DNA of 64,000 bases from Trichostrongylus colubriformis (GCA_963978905.1 OZ022261.1:310001-374000), one strand, 5' to 3'; shown: positions 40,401-44,994, counted from the stretch's first letter. Numbers and translations: made by a program. Notes: generated by a model not told the origin, from the letters alone.

Positions 40401-43400
40401 TTTCTTCAGAGATCGCTTTGCTTGGCTGCAGTGGGACTGCTGTATTAATGGGGCGAGCAGAAGAGTCAACGCAACTGAAAGGCAGTTTTTGCATTGAGAG
40501 CGATCACAGTGAAAAAAAAATCAAAGTGAGAATCCGTTTTTCTCCTGTCTAAACAGGTGATGTTTTCGATCAACTGCACTGCTTTTCATTAACTCTCCAG
40601 AGTTTTTTTGTTTTCTTCATCCTAGCGTCGTTAGTCCCATGCTGTGGCATGGTCCGTCGTTTTTGATAGCCGTCGTCATGTGTTCCTGTCCATGACATTC
40701 TCCCGCCATGCCTTCACCGCGGTGATATTGCTCTCGATCACATCCCTCCGCATCTTCTTTGTATCATTACATCGTCGCTTCCATTGCGCTTCAAAGTTTG
40801 TGCTTTTTTCATAAGATGATCTTCCGGCTTTCTCCGTTCGTGTCCATACACTCGCAACCGTTGCTTCCTCTACTTCAACTGGACGAGGGCCATCTGCATG
40901 ATTGCTCTCTAGTTCTCCATCCTCACGCTGTCGCGTTGCGTCCAGCCACATGCCCATCTCAGCGTCCTCAATTCAGCTACGTGCAGCTGCTTTTTATGTA
41001 TCTTCATTATGACCCAGTACTCGCTGCCATAGAGCATTGCGAGCCTTACCGTTGTTCGGTACACATTGTCCTTGAACATCCCAAAGTACCGTCGATCGCA
41101 CAAGATTTCAATGGGCTCTTTCAATTTTATCCATGCCACGTTTATCCGGGCCGTCTTGCCTGATCCGCCGCACCATCGCCCGCTGGATCACTCTTGAGTT
41201 ACCGGAAGTCTACTCTCTCGATATTTTCCCCTTGGCATCCGCTATTGCTTCTAGGCATTTTTCGGTGTTTATGAGCTCACTCTTCTTGACGTTCAATTGG
41301 AGTACTATCTCTGCCGGCTTGTCCTGCCATTTCTGCACTTTGCTTAGGGTTCTCCCCTGTTTTTCGCTACCAGGCCGTGTCATCTGCATATAGAATAGGA
41401 TGGTTTTTTATTGGTTCCCCTGTTAGATATTTCACCACCACATTCAGAGTAAAGAGGAGGAGGAGGTCTCAAGGCCGATCCTTGTTGTACCCCTACCATA
41501 ATGCGTATCTACTTCATTTGGTAGCTCATGCAGATTACATGGAGCCGGCGTAGCCCTCGTTATACATTTCCCTTATGAGGCGATCAGTCGTCCTGGTACA
41601 TAGTGTTCTCGCAACGCGTTCTAGAATACTTGAAAAGACAGTCAAAGGCCCTCAGGTTAGGAATGCGAGGTAGTACGATCGCCGCTTCTCTAGAACTTTT
41701 TCATCACCTTGTTATAGATAAGGATGTAGATGAGGAGCGTATGCTGTAGATATCAGGCATGTACTCGTACTGCTCCTTTGAAATAGGGACGAATTTCTTC
41801 ACAATCGAATCGATCAGCCTCTCGCACAGCTCCAGGGGCTCGCTCTACCAAACTTGACCCAGTGGTAGTGCCATTTTGCTGCGATTGCCTTTTGTTTTGA
41901 AATGGGGACGATGGTTGTAGTACCTCACTTGATTGAAATCTTCTTCAGCGGCCACATGTTAAGTAAGCCGCTCTATACCGTACTCTTCTAGCGTTTTCCA
42001 TCTAGTTATCGGTAACTCTGCAACTTCTCAGTCTTCATCTTCCCTAGCTTGACATAGACCTCTCCATTCGTCCAAGATTGAATGGGACCGGTCTCATCTC
42101 TCTTTTCGTGAAATTCCTAGCTCAGAAGCCCACGGTAGCTCTCCTACCACTCCTTTTCAAGTCGGCAGGCTTCCTCTGGAAGACACCGCTACTGCTTTTT
42201 ATGGTCATTATCGCCTTGTTGTCTAGGGTGGCTCGATGCTAAGCTTTGACCAATTTGAAGACGAACTTTTCCACCTCTCTACCCTGTCAACGATTTCACG
42301 CTCGCCCATCTAGACTTCCGGTCGAGGTCATTCTCCGTTTGGTAGCTCACGCATGCTGACCACAGAACACTGGCGAAGATAATACGACAACTCCGCTTGA
42401 GTCCTAGCTTTCTCATCTTTTCAGTGTAAGTCGTTTTGTCACCAGTTTTTCACGTCGTTTTGTCACTATGTCTGTCATTCTTGGCCTGACCTGATGACAT
42501 CACACTTTTGCGGTTTTGTGCGAGGCATGATTTGTGTCTCGGCGGAGATCATTCCCAATCGAGGATGCAAGCGTGAGTCCACATCCTTATAAAACGCCTC
42601 TCTTTGCCTTCTAGGATCGTTTGAGTATGTGAACTAATGTAGTATCTACTGTAAATAAAGTGAATGTGGTATTGGAATATTTTGCATTCACTTGGCAGTT
42701 TTTTGTAAGGTAAACGCAGGAGTCTGCTGTATGATTGCGGTCTCTTCAGGAAACGCGCGAAAAGCGTACTGAGTTGTTGGCTCGTCAGTCGATTATGTGC
42801 TCACAATTTCACACTCCTCTTCATGCAGGACGGATCCCGTTCAACGTAACTACTCAGATTTGTAGCTCGTGCAGGTATGTGAATTTATCTTGATATTCTA
42901 TGTTTTATATTCACACGTGTCTTCTGTTTAGAAAAGGTTCTGTTTCCGATTTCCTTCTTTCAACTGCAGCATGCCCTCCGGCGCATTATATCTGTGGACC
43001 AAAATTATTCATCCAAGTGATTTTCTAACAGAATTTTCCTCTTATTTTTTCTCTTTTCTTTGTACAGTGCTCTGCAGAGCTTACCCGTGGAAAGTTTGCT
43101 GTTTGCTTTTATGCGGTCAAGTGACACTTTTTAAAGGTAGCTACCATGAAGAAAATATCAGCCGGTCCCGATGATGTTGAAGAGTACGCTGCTGAAGTCA
43201 GCAATGTGACTTTTTTGCTCCTTCAAACACCAGTTTAATATGTCTGATCCTTATATTTAGAAATTTTCAGGTTTTATCATTCGCTGATCATGACCTCTAC
43301 AATAGCCTCGTGGGCGAAGCCAGATCATTGAACCCGTATGGCAATGCTATCTTCGAAGTGCACTACACCTACTCCCTCTCACACTCTACACTGGTGTATG

Positions 43401-43603
43401 TTGTGACAGGTGTACTTGTGAGACTTGTGTGTCTACCTGTGAGTTTAGATCTACAAGAATTTTTCATCTTGACCATGGTTATAAATACATATATATGAAT
43501 GTTGAATTTCATGATTAGTATAGAATTACAACGCTTCCTTATCTTCCAGGGAGAGCTTAGCAATCTGCTGTGGGCATCAAGTATTTATTCGAGCCTTTCG
43601 TAA
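4329..43603 (+). CDS. C2CD5: C2CD5-like C2-domain protein gene (13 exons placed, 5' end not found)
   Basis: Seen: 13 plus-strand exons bounded by AG/GT. Phases agree from exon 1 to exon 8 and from exon 9 to exon 13. Joined peptides carry DHDTYSANDAIG and PIYDT (C2 domain), then DPDYEWLDRIRTPRATNEAR, a WWNELRSE block ending in IGCNLVIGYSE, and a CxxC ending in SSCRKG. From memory of the family, the same blocks occur in this order in animal C2CD5/CDP138: a Ca2+/phospholipid-binding C2 domain followed by YbjQ-like repeats. The mammalian protein is an Akt2 substrate that helps GLUT4 vesicles fuse with the plasma membrane; the nematode role is unknown. The first C2 half was not found. At least one exon between 29160 and 42829 is missing from my model, and the predicted stop leaves the protein shorter than the vertebrate one. 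Large introns hold most of the window's transposons. Family assignment is strong; exact gene limits are not. Confidence 0.82.
5524..6115 (-). pseudogene. Penelope-like element C-terminal remnant, minus copy
   Basis: Inverted relative to 6125-6900 and about 80 percent similar by eye over the shared part. The minus reading includes GKNTWKKQEGPSS and IFEALEI, the segment after the GIY-YIG core in Penelope-like elements (compare ILEALEI in the plus copy). Frameshifts break it. The two copies meet head to head at a palindrome of about 25 bp arms around ggtttgaatataagtt (6096-6158). Confidence 0.55.
6125..6900 (+). pseudogene. Penelope-like element, GIY-YIG endonuclease remnant
   Basis: The plus frame from 6174 contains KCGREGCSYC (zinc-binding cysteine pair), then GPVYLIVCQGCGQKYVEETR. 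This is the diagnostic start of a Penelope-like GIY-YIG endonuclease: VYLI...C..CG.QYVGET, here with E replacing the G of the usual YVGET. Further on, frameshifted, KILEALEIGGLSSEING matches the element's C-terminus. The reverse transcriptase portion is absent. The tail at 6806-6900 has GC-rich inverted GGC/GCC and a run resembling known element ends. Confidence 0.7.
7608..7691 (+). CDS. C2CD5: C2CD5 exon: end of C2 domain (NRGEL block)
   Basis: 84 bp, acceptor ttcag at 7603-7607, donor gt at 7692. It encodes NRGELTFRIRLQ and ends VQFIS. Entering and leaving phases (2 bases in, 1 base out) fit both neighbours. NRGEL corresponds to the last beta strand of the C2 domain in the family. Confidence 0.8.
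8395..9199 (-). mobile_element. Degenerate mariner element with partly duplicated inverted arm
   Basis: 805 bp, ends TTAGGTGTATGCAGAATAAA inverted at both sides and flanked by TA. Read on the minus strand from about 8830, frameshifted pieces fit the C-terminal half of a mariner transposase: a QKGFYSVAG block where the HDNA catalytic block is expected, a proline-rich PPPSFSRPIP stretch, then a DANLRQKEF-like tail and FYHDD-like end near 8430. About 240 bp of that 3' end is present again, inverted, at 8955-9199, so the element is a hairpin around a partial transposase. An interior G-run is at 8677-8686. Confidence 0.65.
9467..9883. mobile_element. MITE with TTTAAAG...AGGGGTAA ends, copy 2
   Basis: About 417 bp, starting TTTAAAGACACCGGAAGGGG and ending with the complement TTACCCCTACTAGTTCC then TTTAAA. 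Same family and orientation as 907-1319. The TTTAAA termini recall the palindromic TTTAAA repeats known in Caenorhabditis, but that link is inference. Confidence 0.72.
10494..10757. mobile_element. 264 bp element with ~36 bp inverted ends (CCAGTTGGCTGGCGCAC)
   Basis: Left end ccagttggctggcgcacact is inverted at the right end (agtgtgcgccagccaactgg). The interior (about 10588-10757) is homologous, same orientation, to 22215-22385 at the end of the Helitron-like repeat. It abuts the minisatellite array directly. Classification uncertain. Confidence 0.55.
10758..13936 (-). repeat. Minisatellite array of ~147 bp units with Helitron-like termini
   Basis: About 3.2 kb, roughly 21 units. Type A units (~147 bp) carry tagctttgctgcaacgcgag, attcgcctttgg, agctcttatcagttgctatc and ccttaccaccccctatat. 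Type B units replace the middle with a (CA)n tract and ttagccgattatatatagta. On the minus strand the type B segment reads TCCTACTATATATAATCGGC followed by GTCTGTCTGTGTG, resembling Helitron 5' ends of the form TCYCTACTATATA. The array has at least nine such ends. Homologous units lie in reverse orientation at 20871-22210. The open frame at 10953-11147 is a repeat artefact. Confidence 0.85.
13937..15531. other. No gene recognised; poly-C/poly-A tract
   Basis: Contains the C-rich run at about 14970-14992 followed by an A-run, next to atacgacccccccc. The same motif with a C-run, A-run and ctccatacgac recurs at 24434-24482, so a repeat family is likely. Nothing coding is supported. Confidence 0.5.
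15425..15530 (-). repeat. tRNA-derived SINE-like fragment
   Basis: On the minus strand, ggccgtagcgctagccaaat is followed by cgGGTTCGAATttc, a good match to the RNA polymerase III B box GGTTCGANTCC. No complete cloverleaf and no convincing A box, so not a functional tRNA gene. Confidence 0.35.
15532..15582. repeat. 51 bp hairpin, 18 bp perfect core stem
   Basis: CGTTAGAGACTGTTTCT is followed after gcgtg by its complement AGAAACAGTCTCTAACG; the stem extends outward to ccata/tatgg with one mismatch. No run of T follows on either side, so a terminator is not suggested. Confidence 0.85.
16120..16400. repeat. 281 bp foldback with ~138 bp arms
   Basis: Left arm 16120-16257 and right arm 16263-16400 are inverted copies (about 90 percent or better by eye) around a 5-base centre acaag. 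The innermost stem GTTGCGGGAAACTG is perfect. Possible foldback transposon or hairpin RNA source. Overlapping open frames on both strands are palindrome artefacts. Confidence 0.8.
16401..18104. other. C2CD5 intron sequence, nothing recognised
   Basis: AT-rich unassigned sequence inside the 10.4 kb intron 7692-18104. No coding, RNA or terminal-repeat signal found. Confidence 0.5.
18105..18201 (+). CDS. C2CD5: C2CD5 exon: start of first YbjQ-like region
   Basis: 97 bp with acceptor ttccttacag and donor caggtaata. It encodes YQVPSEFRVVGIVG and ends KDPDYEWLD, matching the EDPEYQWIDR block of C2CD5. It leaves AG, which the next exon completes to R. A diverged copy of most of this exon and its downstream intron follows in tandem at 18389-18658. 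Confidence 0.85.
18389..18658 (+). repeat. Tandem duplicate of C2CD5 exon plus intron sequence
   Basis: About 270 bp directly repeats 18119-18388: the last ~80 bp of the exon, its gtaata donor and about 190 bp of intron. The copy lacks the ttccttacag acceptor because the unit starts inside the exon. Exonic differences are mainly amino-acid changing (G to S, L to P, D to N, D to N, E to D, L to R), so it looks like a decaying pseudo-exon and not an alternative exon. The donor is intact. Confidence 0.75.
19810..20395. mobile_element. MITE with TTTAAAGACAGCATTAGGGG ends, copy 1
   Basis: About 586 bp. Left end TTGAAGGCATCATTAGGGG; right end is the complement ...CCCCTGATGCTGTCTTTAA. Homologous to 44451-44994 (same orientation) and 37140-37676 (inverted). 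It contains a local tandem (gggaggcggaatcaagaaatcaaa repeated three times near 20177-20250). The 97-codon frame at 20016 is a shadow of this repeat. Confidence 0.72.
20871..22390 (+). mobile_element. Helitron-like repeat with minisatellite units
   Basis: Begins TCTCCCTACTATATATAAAA, close to the Helitron 5' consensus, followed by cgcttcgtctg and a tctgtc-rich segment. Then come units homologous to the 10.8-13.9 kb array but in the opposite orientation (agctgggactct, tttttaaagtgatata, ggtggtaagggg, aactgataagggctgataag). The tail 22215-22385 matches 10588-10757 and includes the small hairpin CGCCATGAATGGCG at 22349-22362. No replicase/helicase gene, and no convincing CTRR 3' end. Interrupted at 21126-21784 by a TTAA insertion. 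Confidence 0.6.
21126..21784. mobile_element. TTAA-target MITE (piggyBac-like) nested in Helitron-like repeat
   Basis: 659 bp flanked by TTAA at 21122-21125 and 21785-21788. The host unit reads ggatttttaaagtgatata when the insert is removed with one TTAA, matching uninterrupted units nearby. Right end complement is CCCATTCGTGCCCATGCC, left end TCCATTCGCGACC; piggyBac-type ends begin CCC. Inside, 21281-21400 and about 21560-21680 form a long inverted repeat with tgcaagtcatgggccggagg. Confidence 0.72.
22705..22876. mobile_element. Short MITE with GGCTGCCGTCAGAC ends
   Basis: Left TAGGCTGCCGTCAGACCTCGC (as taggctgccgtcagacctcg then c) and right gcgaagtctgacggtggcatta are imperfect inverted repeats about 165 bp apart. 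The interior is rich in cgcgattttgcggtg-type hairpins. Non-coding. Confidence 0.55.
22877..24620. other. C2CD5 intron sequence, no gene recognised
   Basis: No domain-bearing frame. The C-run/A-run/ctccatacgac segment at 24434-24482 matches the repeat near 14970. Confidence 0.45.
24621..25104. mobile_element. TTAAAGGAATCGTCC MITE, copy 1 (divergent)
   Basis: Starts TTAAAGGAATCGTCCACGGA and ends with its complement TCCGTGGACGATTCCTTTAA-like sequence. Shares ttacccatatgttt, catgcaaa and ctgagatatag with copies at 46414-46843 and 55555-55973 but has a different middle. TTAA at both ends may be the target duplication. Confidence 0.75.
25111..25241 (-). repeat. LTR-like direct repeat, left copy
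   Basis: Matches 26399-26528 at about 90 percent by eye over ~115-130 bp (cctgaagggtgtgtagcggt, atggaaataattacaagaga, acatatttattacataagat). The two copies flank the minus-strand integrase remnant in direct orientation, so they are probably LTR fragments; the LTR proper may extend to ~25560 on this side. Confidence 0.55.
25578..26400 (-). pseudogene. Ty3-type integrase remnant
   Basis: Minus strand, two frames. 26400-26070 encodes integrase core pieces: RPFERVHTDIVKPLP (first Asp), IVSDRGSDYTSEVF (second Asp) and NGQAERLVK (Glu). The frame shifts and continues at 26063-25578 as a 161-codon C-terminal frame with RKGPFLVDEVNR and a basic RRSRRLQEK tail. One in-frame stop and at least one frameshift or deletion. 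No reverse transcriptase or Gag survives. Confidence 0.75.
26399..26528 (-). repeat. LTR-like direct repeat, right copy
   Basis: Partner of 25111-25241. Similarity stops at about 26528. The inner side runs straight into the middle of integrase, so the gag-to-RT portion of the element has been deleted. Confidence 0.55.
26529..27508. other. C2CD5 intron sequence, nothing recognised
   Basis: Open frames at 26488-26778 and 27107-27466 have no recognised motif and are not supported as genes. Confidence 0.45.
27509..27628 (+). CDS. C2CD5: C2CD5 exon: RIRTPRATNEARQ block
   Basis: 120 bp, acceptor ctttctag, donor gtatgt. It encodes IRTPRATNEARQSAIRETLR and ends QCNLVCG at the junction. This is nearly identical to RIRTPRASNEARQ of animal C2CD5 and is the single best family signature in the window. 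In and out phases match its neighbours. Confidence 0.93.
28555..28649 (+). CDS. C2CD5: C2CD5 exon: GYQEYLDVEG block
   Basis: 95 bp, acceptor taacttag, donor gtgaat. It encodes YQEYLDVEGPSTDLF then VRVLGTALRI, matching the GYLQCFDLEGE...RAIGTA segment of the first YbjQ-like region. Phase is continuous on both sides. Confidence 0.9.
28731..28791 (+). CDS. C2CD5: C2CD5 exon: PFPLLTL block
   Basis: 61 bp between an 81 bp and a 59 bp intron; acceptor ctttctag, donor gtgcgc. It encodes HVPFPLLTLNGVPGN, corresponding to the EFPFFTL segment that opens the next conserved region of C2CD5. The long acidic or serine-rich linker found in vertebrates is much shorter here. Confidence 0.85.
28851..28937 (+). 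CDS. C2CD5: C2CD5 exon: VTVRAVHLL block
   Basis: 87 bp, acceptor ttcttcaag, donor gtctac. It encodes GTGAIVTVRAVHLLEG then DDEDPGTTRK, equivalent to GGVVSARSVKLLD and its acidic follow-on in vertebrates. It leaves AG, completed to S before the WW motif of the next exon. Confidence 0.87.
29063..29160 (+). CDS. C2CD5: C2CD5 exon: WWNELRSE / IGYSE block
   Basis: 98 bp, acceptor tgtgtttcag, donor gtacga. It encodes WWNELRSECQQQAVAIGC then NLVIGYSE, the counterpart of WWAEIRQE...LGCHAVVGYSE. It leaves a single A. The next exon, which should carry the VCILSASGTA-like strand, was not identified with confidence; a 13.7 kb intron-sized interval containing a Ty3 element follows. Confidence 0.92.
30068..30212 (+). 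repeat. 5' LTR of Ty3 element
   Basis: 145 bp, TGT...ACA. Contains AATAAA at 30181. Differs from the 3' LTR by about ten substitutions and a few short indels, so the insertion is not recent. Confidence 0.92.
30241..31240 (+). pseudogene. Ty3 gag remnant
   Basis: A 56-codon frame from ATG 30241 is glutamate/glutamine-rich with repeated FMQKQ (coiled coil) and stops at TGA 30409. It is followed after a +1 shift by a frame with KFDIWYKRFKDVF, LMVNRLNEDSHQLF and ATVDRLFSSGKTLF, typical of nematode Ty3 Gag capsid. Another shift near 30895 and a basic KKKKRRNFRNK segment follow. Zinc knuckles are not obvious. Confidence 0.75.
31241..32407 (+). pseudogene. Ty3 protease and reverse transcriptase remnant
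   Basis: Protease: LLLDTDAMITLIS at 31259-31297; the retropepsin DTGA is DTDA (31268-31279), so the active-site glycine is lost. RT: frame 31541-31843 with QPVFKKKRPVPY and YSAWAAPIVVIKK, a frameshift near 31840, then AFTQIDLAVAYLQI interrupted by TAG at 31978-31980. Frame 32012-32407 has PFGVKSAPGIFQQI and catalytic YLDD at 32141-32152, stopping at 32405. Confidence 0.87.
32485..32919 (+). pseudogene. Ty3 RNase H segment
   Basis: 144-codon frame with IIVAADASVYGIGAV (first catalytic Asp), AEKNYGQIEEVLAI and LSDHKPLLAISGS, the standard Ty3 RNase H signature, ending FPIEYRNTSSFG. The opening is out of frame with RT. Confidence 0.87.
33190..33870 (+). pseudogene. Ty3 integrase remnant
   Basis: HHCC zinc domain LHDIHPGTTRMKML...TCGRCQ (33249-33365), a frameshift near 33440, then the core with IVDAYSKWPEIV (first D) and VADNGPQFTF (second D). 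After another frameshift near 33680 come the AERFVDTLKEE glutamate region and RRTPLSTPRGKSPAEVFW. All three catalytic acids can be located, but in different frames. Confidence 0.87.
33924..34397 (+). CDS. Ty3 pol C-terminal tail frame
   Basis: 157-codon intact frame ending at TAA 34395-34397 just before the purine tract. Basic first third (RKQALRRVGRR), then threonine/proline-rich. Position shows it is the C-terminus of the integrase polyprotein. The start codon is just the first ATG in the frame. Confidence 0.6.
   Translation: MEEQYNGHHGARRKEFDVDDSVRTTDYRKKTTTDNRPNIEEIRKQALRRVGRRTNLEMSRESVTFNAGSCSHDELDSTTELAGTPPLPSLQPMRILKYSTTTHPMAETTPEPTSVDTSEAAALPTGGATGTPAQTTTRIRATDGRPQEEDVRSKRPS
34406..34548 (+). 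repeat. 3' LTR of Ty3 element
   Basis: 143 bp, TGT...ACA, directly after the purine tract 34396-34405. The AATAAA of the 5' copy is altered here (gcgaag). Confidence 0.92.
34969..36006. mobile_element. Palindromic mariner-type element, 1038 bp
   Basis: Ends TTAGGTCATTCCATAAGTAG and the complement of TTGGGTCATTCCATATTTAA, each flanked by TA. Inverted similarity extends about 300 bp inward from each end (atgacatgttc, gccgacatttaggctggcga, attggcg). The right part has a perfect 26 bp palindrome (35731-35784) around tctagaga. No transposase recognised. Confidence 0.85.
36310..36385 (+). repeat. tRNA-like SINE fragment
   Basis: Segment cagccgtgggtgacgtggaa ending in aGTTCGATCCtgg, a B-box-like match. 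A full cloverleaf is not formed. Weak call. Confidence 0.25.
36713..36834 (+). CDS. Possible C2CD5 exon in the large intron
   Basis: 122 bp open segment with acceptor ctttttgcag and donor gtgact. It enters needing one upstream base, which fits the single A left by the exon ending at 29160. It encodes MLAKLDSLLASCASS then HPGLVLFPSLLDIDPDLNR. I cannot match it to the C2CD5 family, and its phase-0 exit does not fit the exon at 42829 directly, so another exon would be needed. It may be chance. Confidence 0.3.
36892..37074 (-). pseudogene. LINE reverse transcriptase fragment
   Basis: 60-codon minus frame with INATHGDDIYPEIFRRF and YLLALLVLIFDTCL. This resembles the PGPDGI.PE.FK.F...L...L...FN..L segment early in LINE reverse transcriptases (CR1/jockey-like), with the usual PGPD decayed to HGDD. 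Only this segment remains. Confidence 0.5.
37140..37676. mobile_element. MITE with AAAGACAGCATTAGGG ends, copy 2 (inverted)
   Basis: About 537 bp. Left end aaaagacagcattagggata; right end tttcccctatcgctgccttt is its imperfect complement. The interior is the reverse complement of the family at 19810 and 44451 (ggccattttcctccattttt, tctagctcgaagctcact). Confidence 0.65.
37677..38660. other. C2CD5 intron sequence, nothing recognised
   Basis: Frames at 38241-38622 have no domain. No terminal repeats noted. Confidence 0.4.
38675..38750 (-). repeat. tRNA-derived A-box-containing fragment
   Basis: On the minus strand: cgTGGCTGGCGCAGTGGtat, containing TGGCGCAGTGG, a near-perfect polymerase III A box (TGGCNNAGTGG). 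No B box follows at the right distance, so it is a SINE or tRNA fragment and not a tRNA gene. Confidence 0.35.
38754..38815 (+). mobile_element. Helitron-like 5' terminus
   Basis: Begins aa|TCCCTACTATATATGAAACG, then cttcgtctgtctgtccgtct and tctgtcacgaatg, the same opening as the repeat at 20871 and (complement) the 10.8-13.9 kb units. What follows (38816 onward) does not carry the minisatellite units, so this is either a truncated copy or another subfamily. Confidence 0.5.
38816..40630. other. C2CD5 intron sequence; possible Helitron-like body
   Basis: No coding support. A perfect 18 bp palindrome tcgatcgatatcgatcga lies near 39914. At 40105-40130, cgcagtaatgtgcgccagcaa is a variant of the end motif found at 10494, 10757 and 22370. 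Confidence 0.45.
40631..42380 (-). pseudogene. RTE-type LINE reverse transcriptase remnant
   Basis: Minus strand, many stops and shifts. From the right: a poorly preserved thumb/endonuclease-RT linker; GVQQGSA at about 41490 (the VGVHQGSALSP motif); YADD as TATGCAGATGAC complement at 41379-41390 (catalytic); then VKKSELINTEKCLEAI; and VRLAMLYGSEYWVIMKIH and RTLRWACGW in the 41139-40909 frame. A tail with SSYEKSTNFEAQWKRR and NVMDRNTWR ends near 40640. The 134-codon plus frame at 40759 is antisense shadow. Confidence 0.78.
42829..42874 (+). CDS. C2CD5: C2CD5 exon: second half of CxxC motif
   Basis: 46 bp micro-exon, acceptor tcatgcag, donor gtatgt. It encodes RIPFNVTTQICSSC and, with the next exon, CSSCRKG. 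This corresponds to MPFPAHLTYCYNCRK in vertebrates, the second cysteine pair of a putative zinc-binding unit. The exon with the first pair (CGFC in vertebrates) was not found upstream. Confidence 0.8.
42932..43016 (+). CDS. C2CD5: C2CD5 exon: KGSVSDFLLST block
   Basis: 85 bp, acceptor tctgtttag, donor gtgatt. It encodes KGSVSDFLLSTAACPPAHYI then CGPKLFIQ, aligning along its length with KQKVPDVLFTTIDLP...GKGCLIQ of C2CD5. Exits in phase 0. Confidence 0.85.
43068..43115 (+). CDS. C2CD5: C2CD5 exon (tentative): CSAELTRGKF
   Basis: 48 bp, acceptor ttctttgtacag, weaker donor gtcaag. Phase 0 in and out fits both neighbours. It encodes CSAELTRGKFAVCFYA. Sequence similarity to the family's ARLCRLKKK segment is weak; the call rests on position, phase and length. 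Confidence 0.5.
43271..43438 (+). CDS. C2CD5: C2CD5 exon: LNPYGNAIF / TGVLVRL block
   Basis: 168 bp (56 codons), acceptor aattttcag, donor cctgtgagt. It encodes LVGEARSLNPYGNAIFEV and ends VVTGVLVRLVCLP. This matches the pattern LKGMNALFGL...ATGVYLAALP of the second YbjQ-like region. An internal gt at 43410 was rejected as donor because the family match continues past it. Confidence 0.75.
43550..43603 (+). CDS. C2CD5: C2CD5 possible terminal exon with stop
   Basis: After acceptor atcttccag the phase-0 frame encodes GELSNLLWASSIYSSLS and stops at TAA 43601-43603. AATAAA follows at 43619-43624. No family match. It could be a genuine shortened C-terminus or read-through past a missed donor (gtattt at 43581). 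Vertebrate C2CD5 continues for several hundred residues that I do not find to the right. Confidence 0.4.
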   Translation, partial: GELSNLLWASSIYSSLS

Positions 43604-43618
43604 AGTTGTTTCAGTGGA

Positions 43619-43624
43619 AATAAA
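43619..43624 (+). promoter_or_regulatory. Possible poly(A) signal of C2CD5-like gene
   Basis: AATAAA lies 16 bp after the predicted stop at 43603. The very short 3' UTR this implies is a reason for caution. Confidence 0.35.
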
Positions 43625-44450
43625 CACAGTAACCTAGTGAAAAGTGATAACGAAGTTGTGTAACCGAGACGAGGGAGTCTCGTAATTGAGATGTATTCTC
43701 CGAGTCAATTTTCTTCCGTCGCTTCGTTGTTCTCCAGACAAATCTTTTCCGTCTGTGTTGAAGCTATTACCATGATAAAGAAGGTCCGTGTCTCAAATGC
43801 AAACTTGTACACATTCTCGTTGACGTAAAATGGGAGATACAACAAGAGCAGCCCTTTACGTATATCTATCGCCACTTTCCTCTTTCAGTCTTCGTAGAGC
43901 TACAAATGCGATTCGGCTTTCGAAATTTCTTTCAGAGGAACATGGTTTCTCCGTTTAAAAAAAGGCTTCTATTACTGGGCAAGGAGGGGGGTACTTGAAG
44001 GGCCCCAAGGCTTCATTCAGCCGCTTACAGCAAATATCCTAGTTTTCCATTATCTTATTTGAGAATTTGCTGAGGCTACGTGAAGTGCTGGTCGAGTGTG
44101 TTGCGTGTGGGCTGCCTTTTCTCCAGTGCAAGTTCCTAAACCTTTTCTGTTTGTGGTTACCTTACTTACTCTTCATTGAGGTCTATATGCTAGCGCGAGG
44201 AGTCATGTTGGAGTAGCCTACAGTTTTACTGTCTACCATCGGCCTTGCATTTCCATACAGTACCCTGCTTAATGATGCAGCCACCCATGAATTGTCCAAA
44301 AACTCTTTTCGCAAAATGGCCCGGAGAATCCTCCAAGTAAAAAGTGAGCCAATGTAGACGTGCAGTCGCGTATCGACATCGAATTACAGCTGGGAAACGC
44401 AGACATTCTTATTTTTCGTTTTTTTAGAAAACCTCAGCAGCCTTTTTAAA
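43625..44450. other. Downstream of the C2CD5 stop, nothing recognised
   Basis: No exon with C2CD5 C-terminal motifs was found here. Confidence 0.4.
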
Positions 44451-44994
44451 TTAAAAGCAGCATTAGGGGAAATGCGGTCGAAAAGTGCAAGTAGTGAATC
44501 TGACAGTCGAGATGTCTAGTGACAGGACAGTGAAAGCAAGTGGATGGAAATGGCCAAAAACCCGAGAAGCAGGGCCCCCTTTTTCGCTGATCCTCAACGC
44601 GGACGACCTTTCCGTCAAGAGGCGCATACTCCGAACGAAATTTCCATTGGCATGCCGCCAAGTTAACACAAGGGGATGTTTGGAAATACGACAGCATCTT
44701 TTTCCTAGAGTGTGCTTCAGGCTAAAATTGCGAAAGCGCGCTGCAATACCTTCGATCTCACCGCATATTCTTGGCCGCTCTCATCGTAGCCGACCAGGTA
44801 TCACGTCAATAGGAGGCGGGGGCGATTATCAAAAGGCGGCAGCTGCTCTCCGTTGCGCCGTTTCTACAGCTTGGAGGCGCACTTTTTTCCCCGGGATTTC
44901 GCCACAGATAGCCTTCCTAGGCTCATAGTTTTCATGTAAGTAATATCTTTCAGGGATTTTTCAATAATCACATTACCCCTAATGCTGTCTTCAA
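44451..44994. mobile_element. MITE with AAAGACAGCATTAGGGG ends, copy 3
   Basis: Left TTAAAAGCAGCATTAGGGG; right CCCCTAATGCTGTCTTCAAAG. Colinear with 19810-20395 at roughly 75-80 percent by eye (gtcgagatg, ggatggaaatggccaaaaac, gcgaaagcgcgc, gggatttcgccacagatagc). The 147-codon frame at 44485 is a shadow. Confidence 0.75.

Noticed and set aside
40759..41163. 134-codon plus-strand frame
   Set aside because: Exactly antisense to a LINE reverse transcriptase whose minus-strand motifs (YADD, LYGSE) are recognisable.
43410..43411. Donor gtgtac at 43411 ending the LNPYGNAIF exon
   Set aside because: The family match (TGVLVRL...LP) continues past it to a stronger donor gtgagt at 43439.
44485..44928. 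147-codon plus-strand frame
   Set aside because: Lies wholly in a MITE; homologous copies at 19810 and 37140 do not keep the frame.
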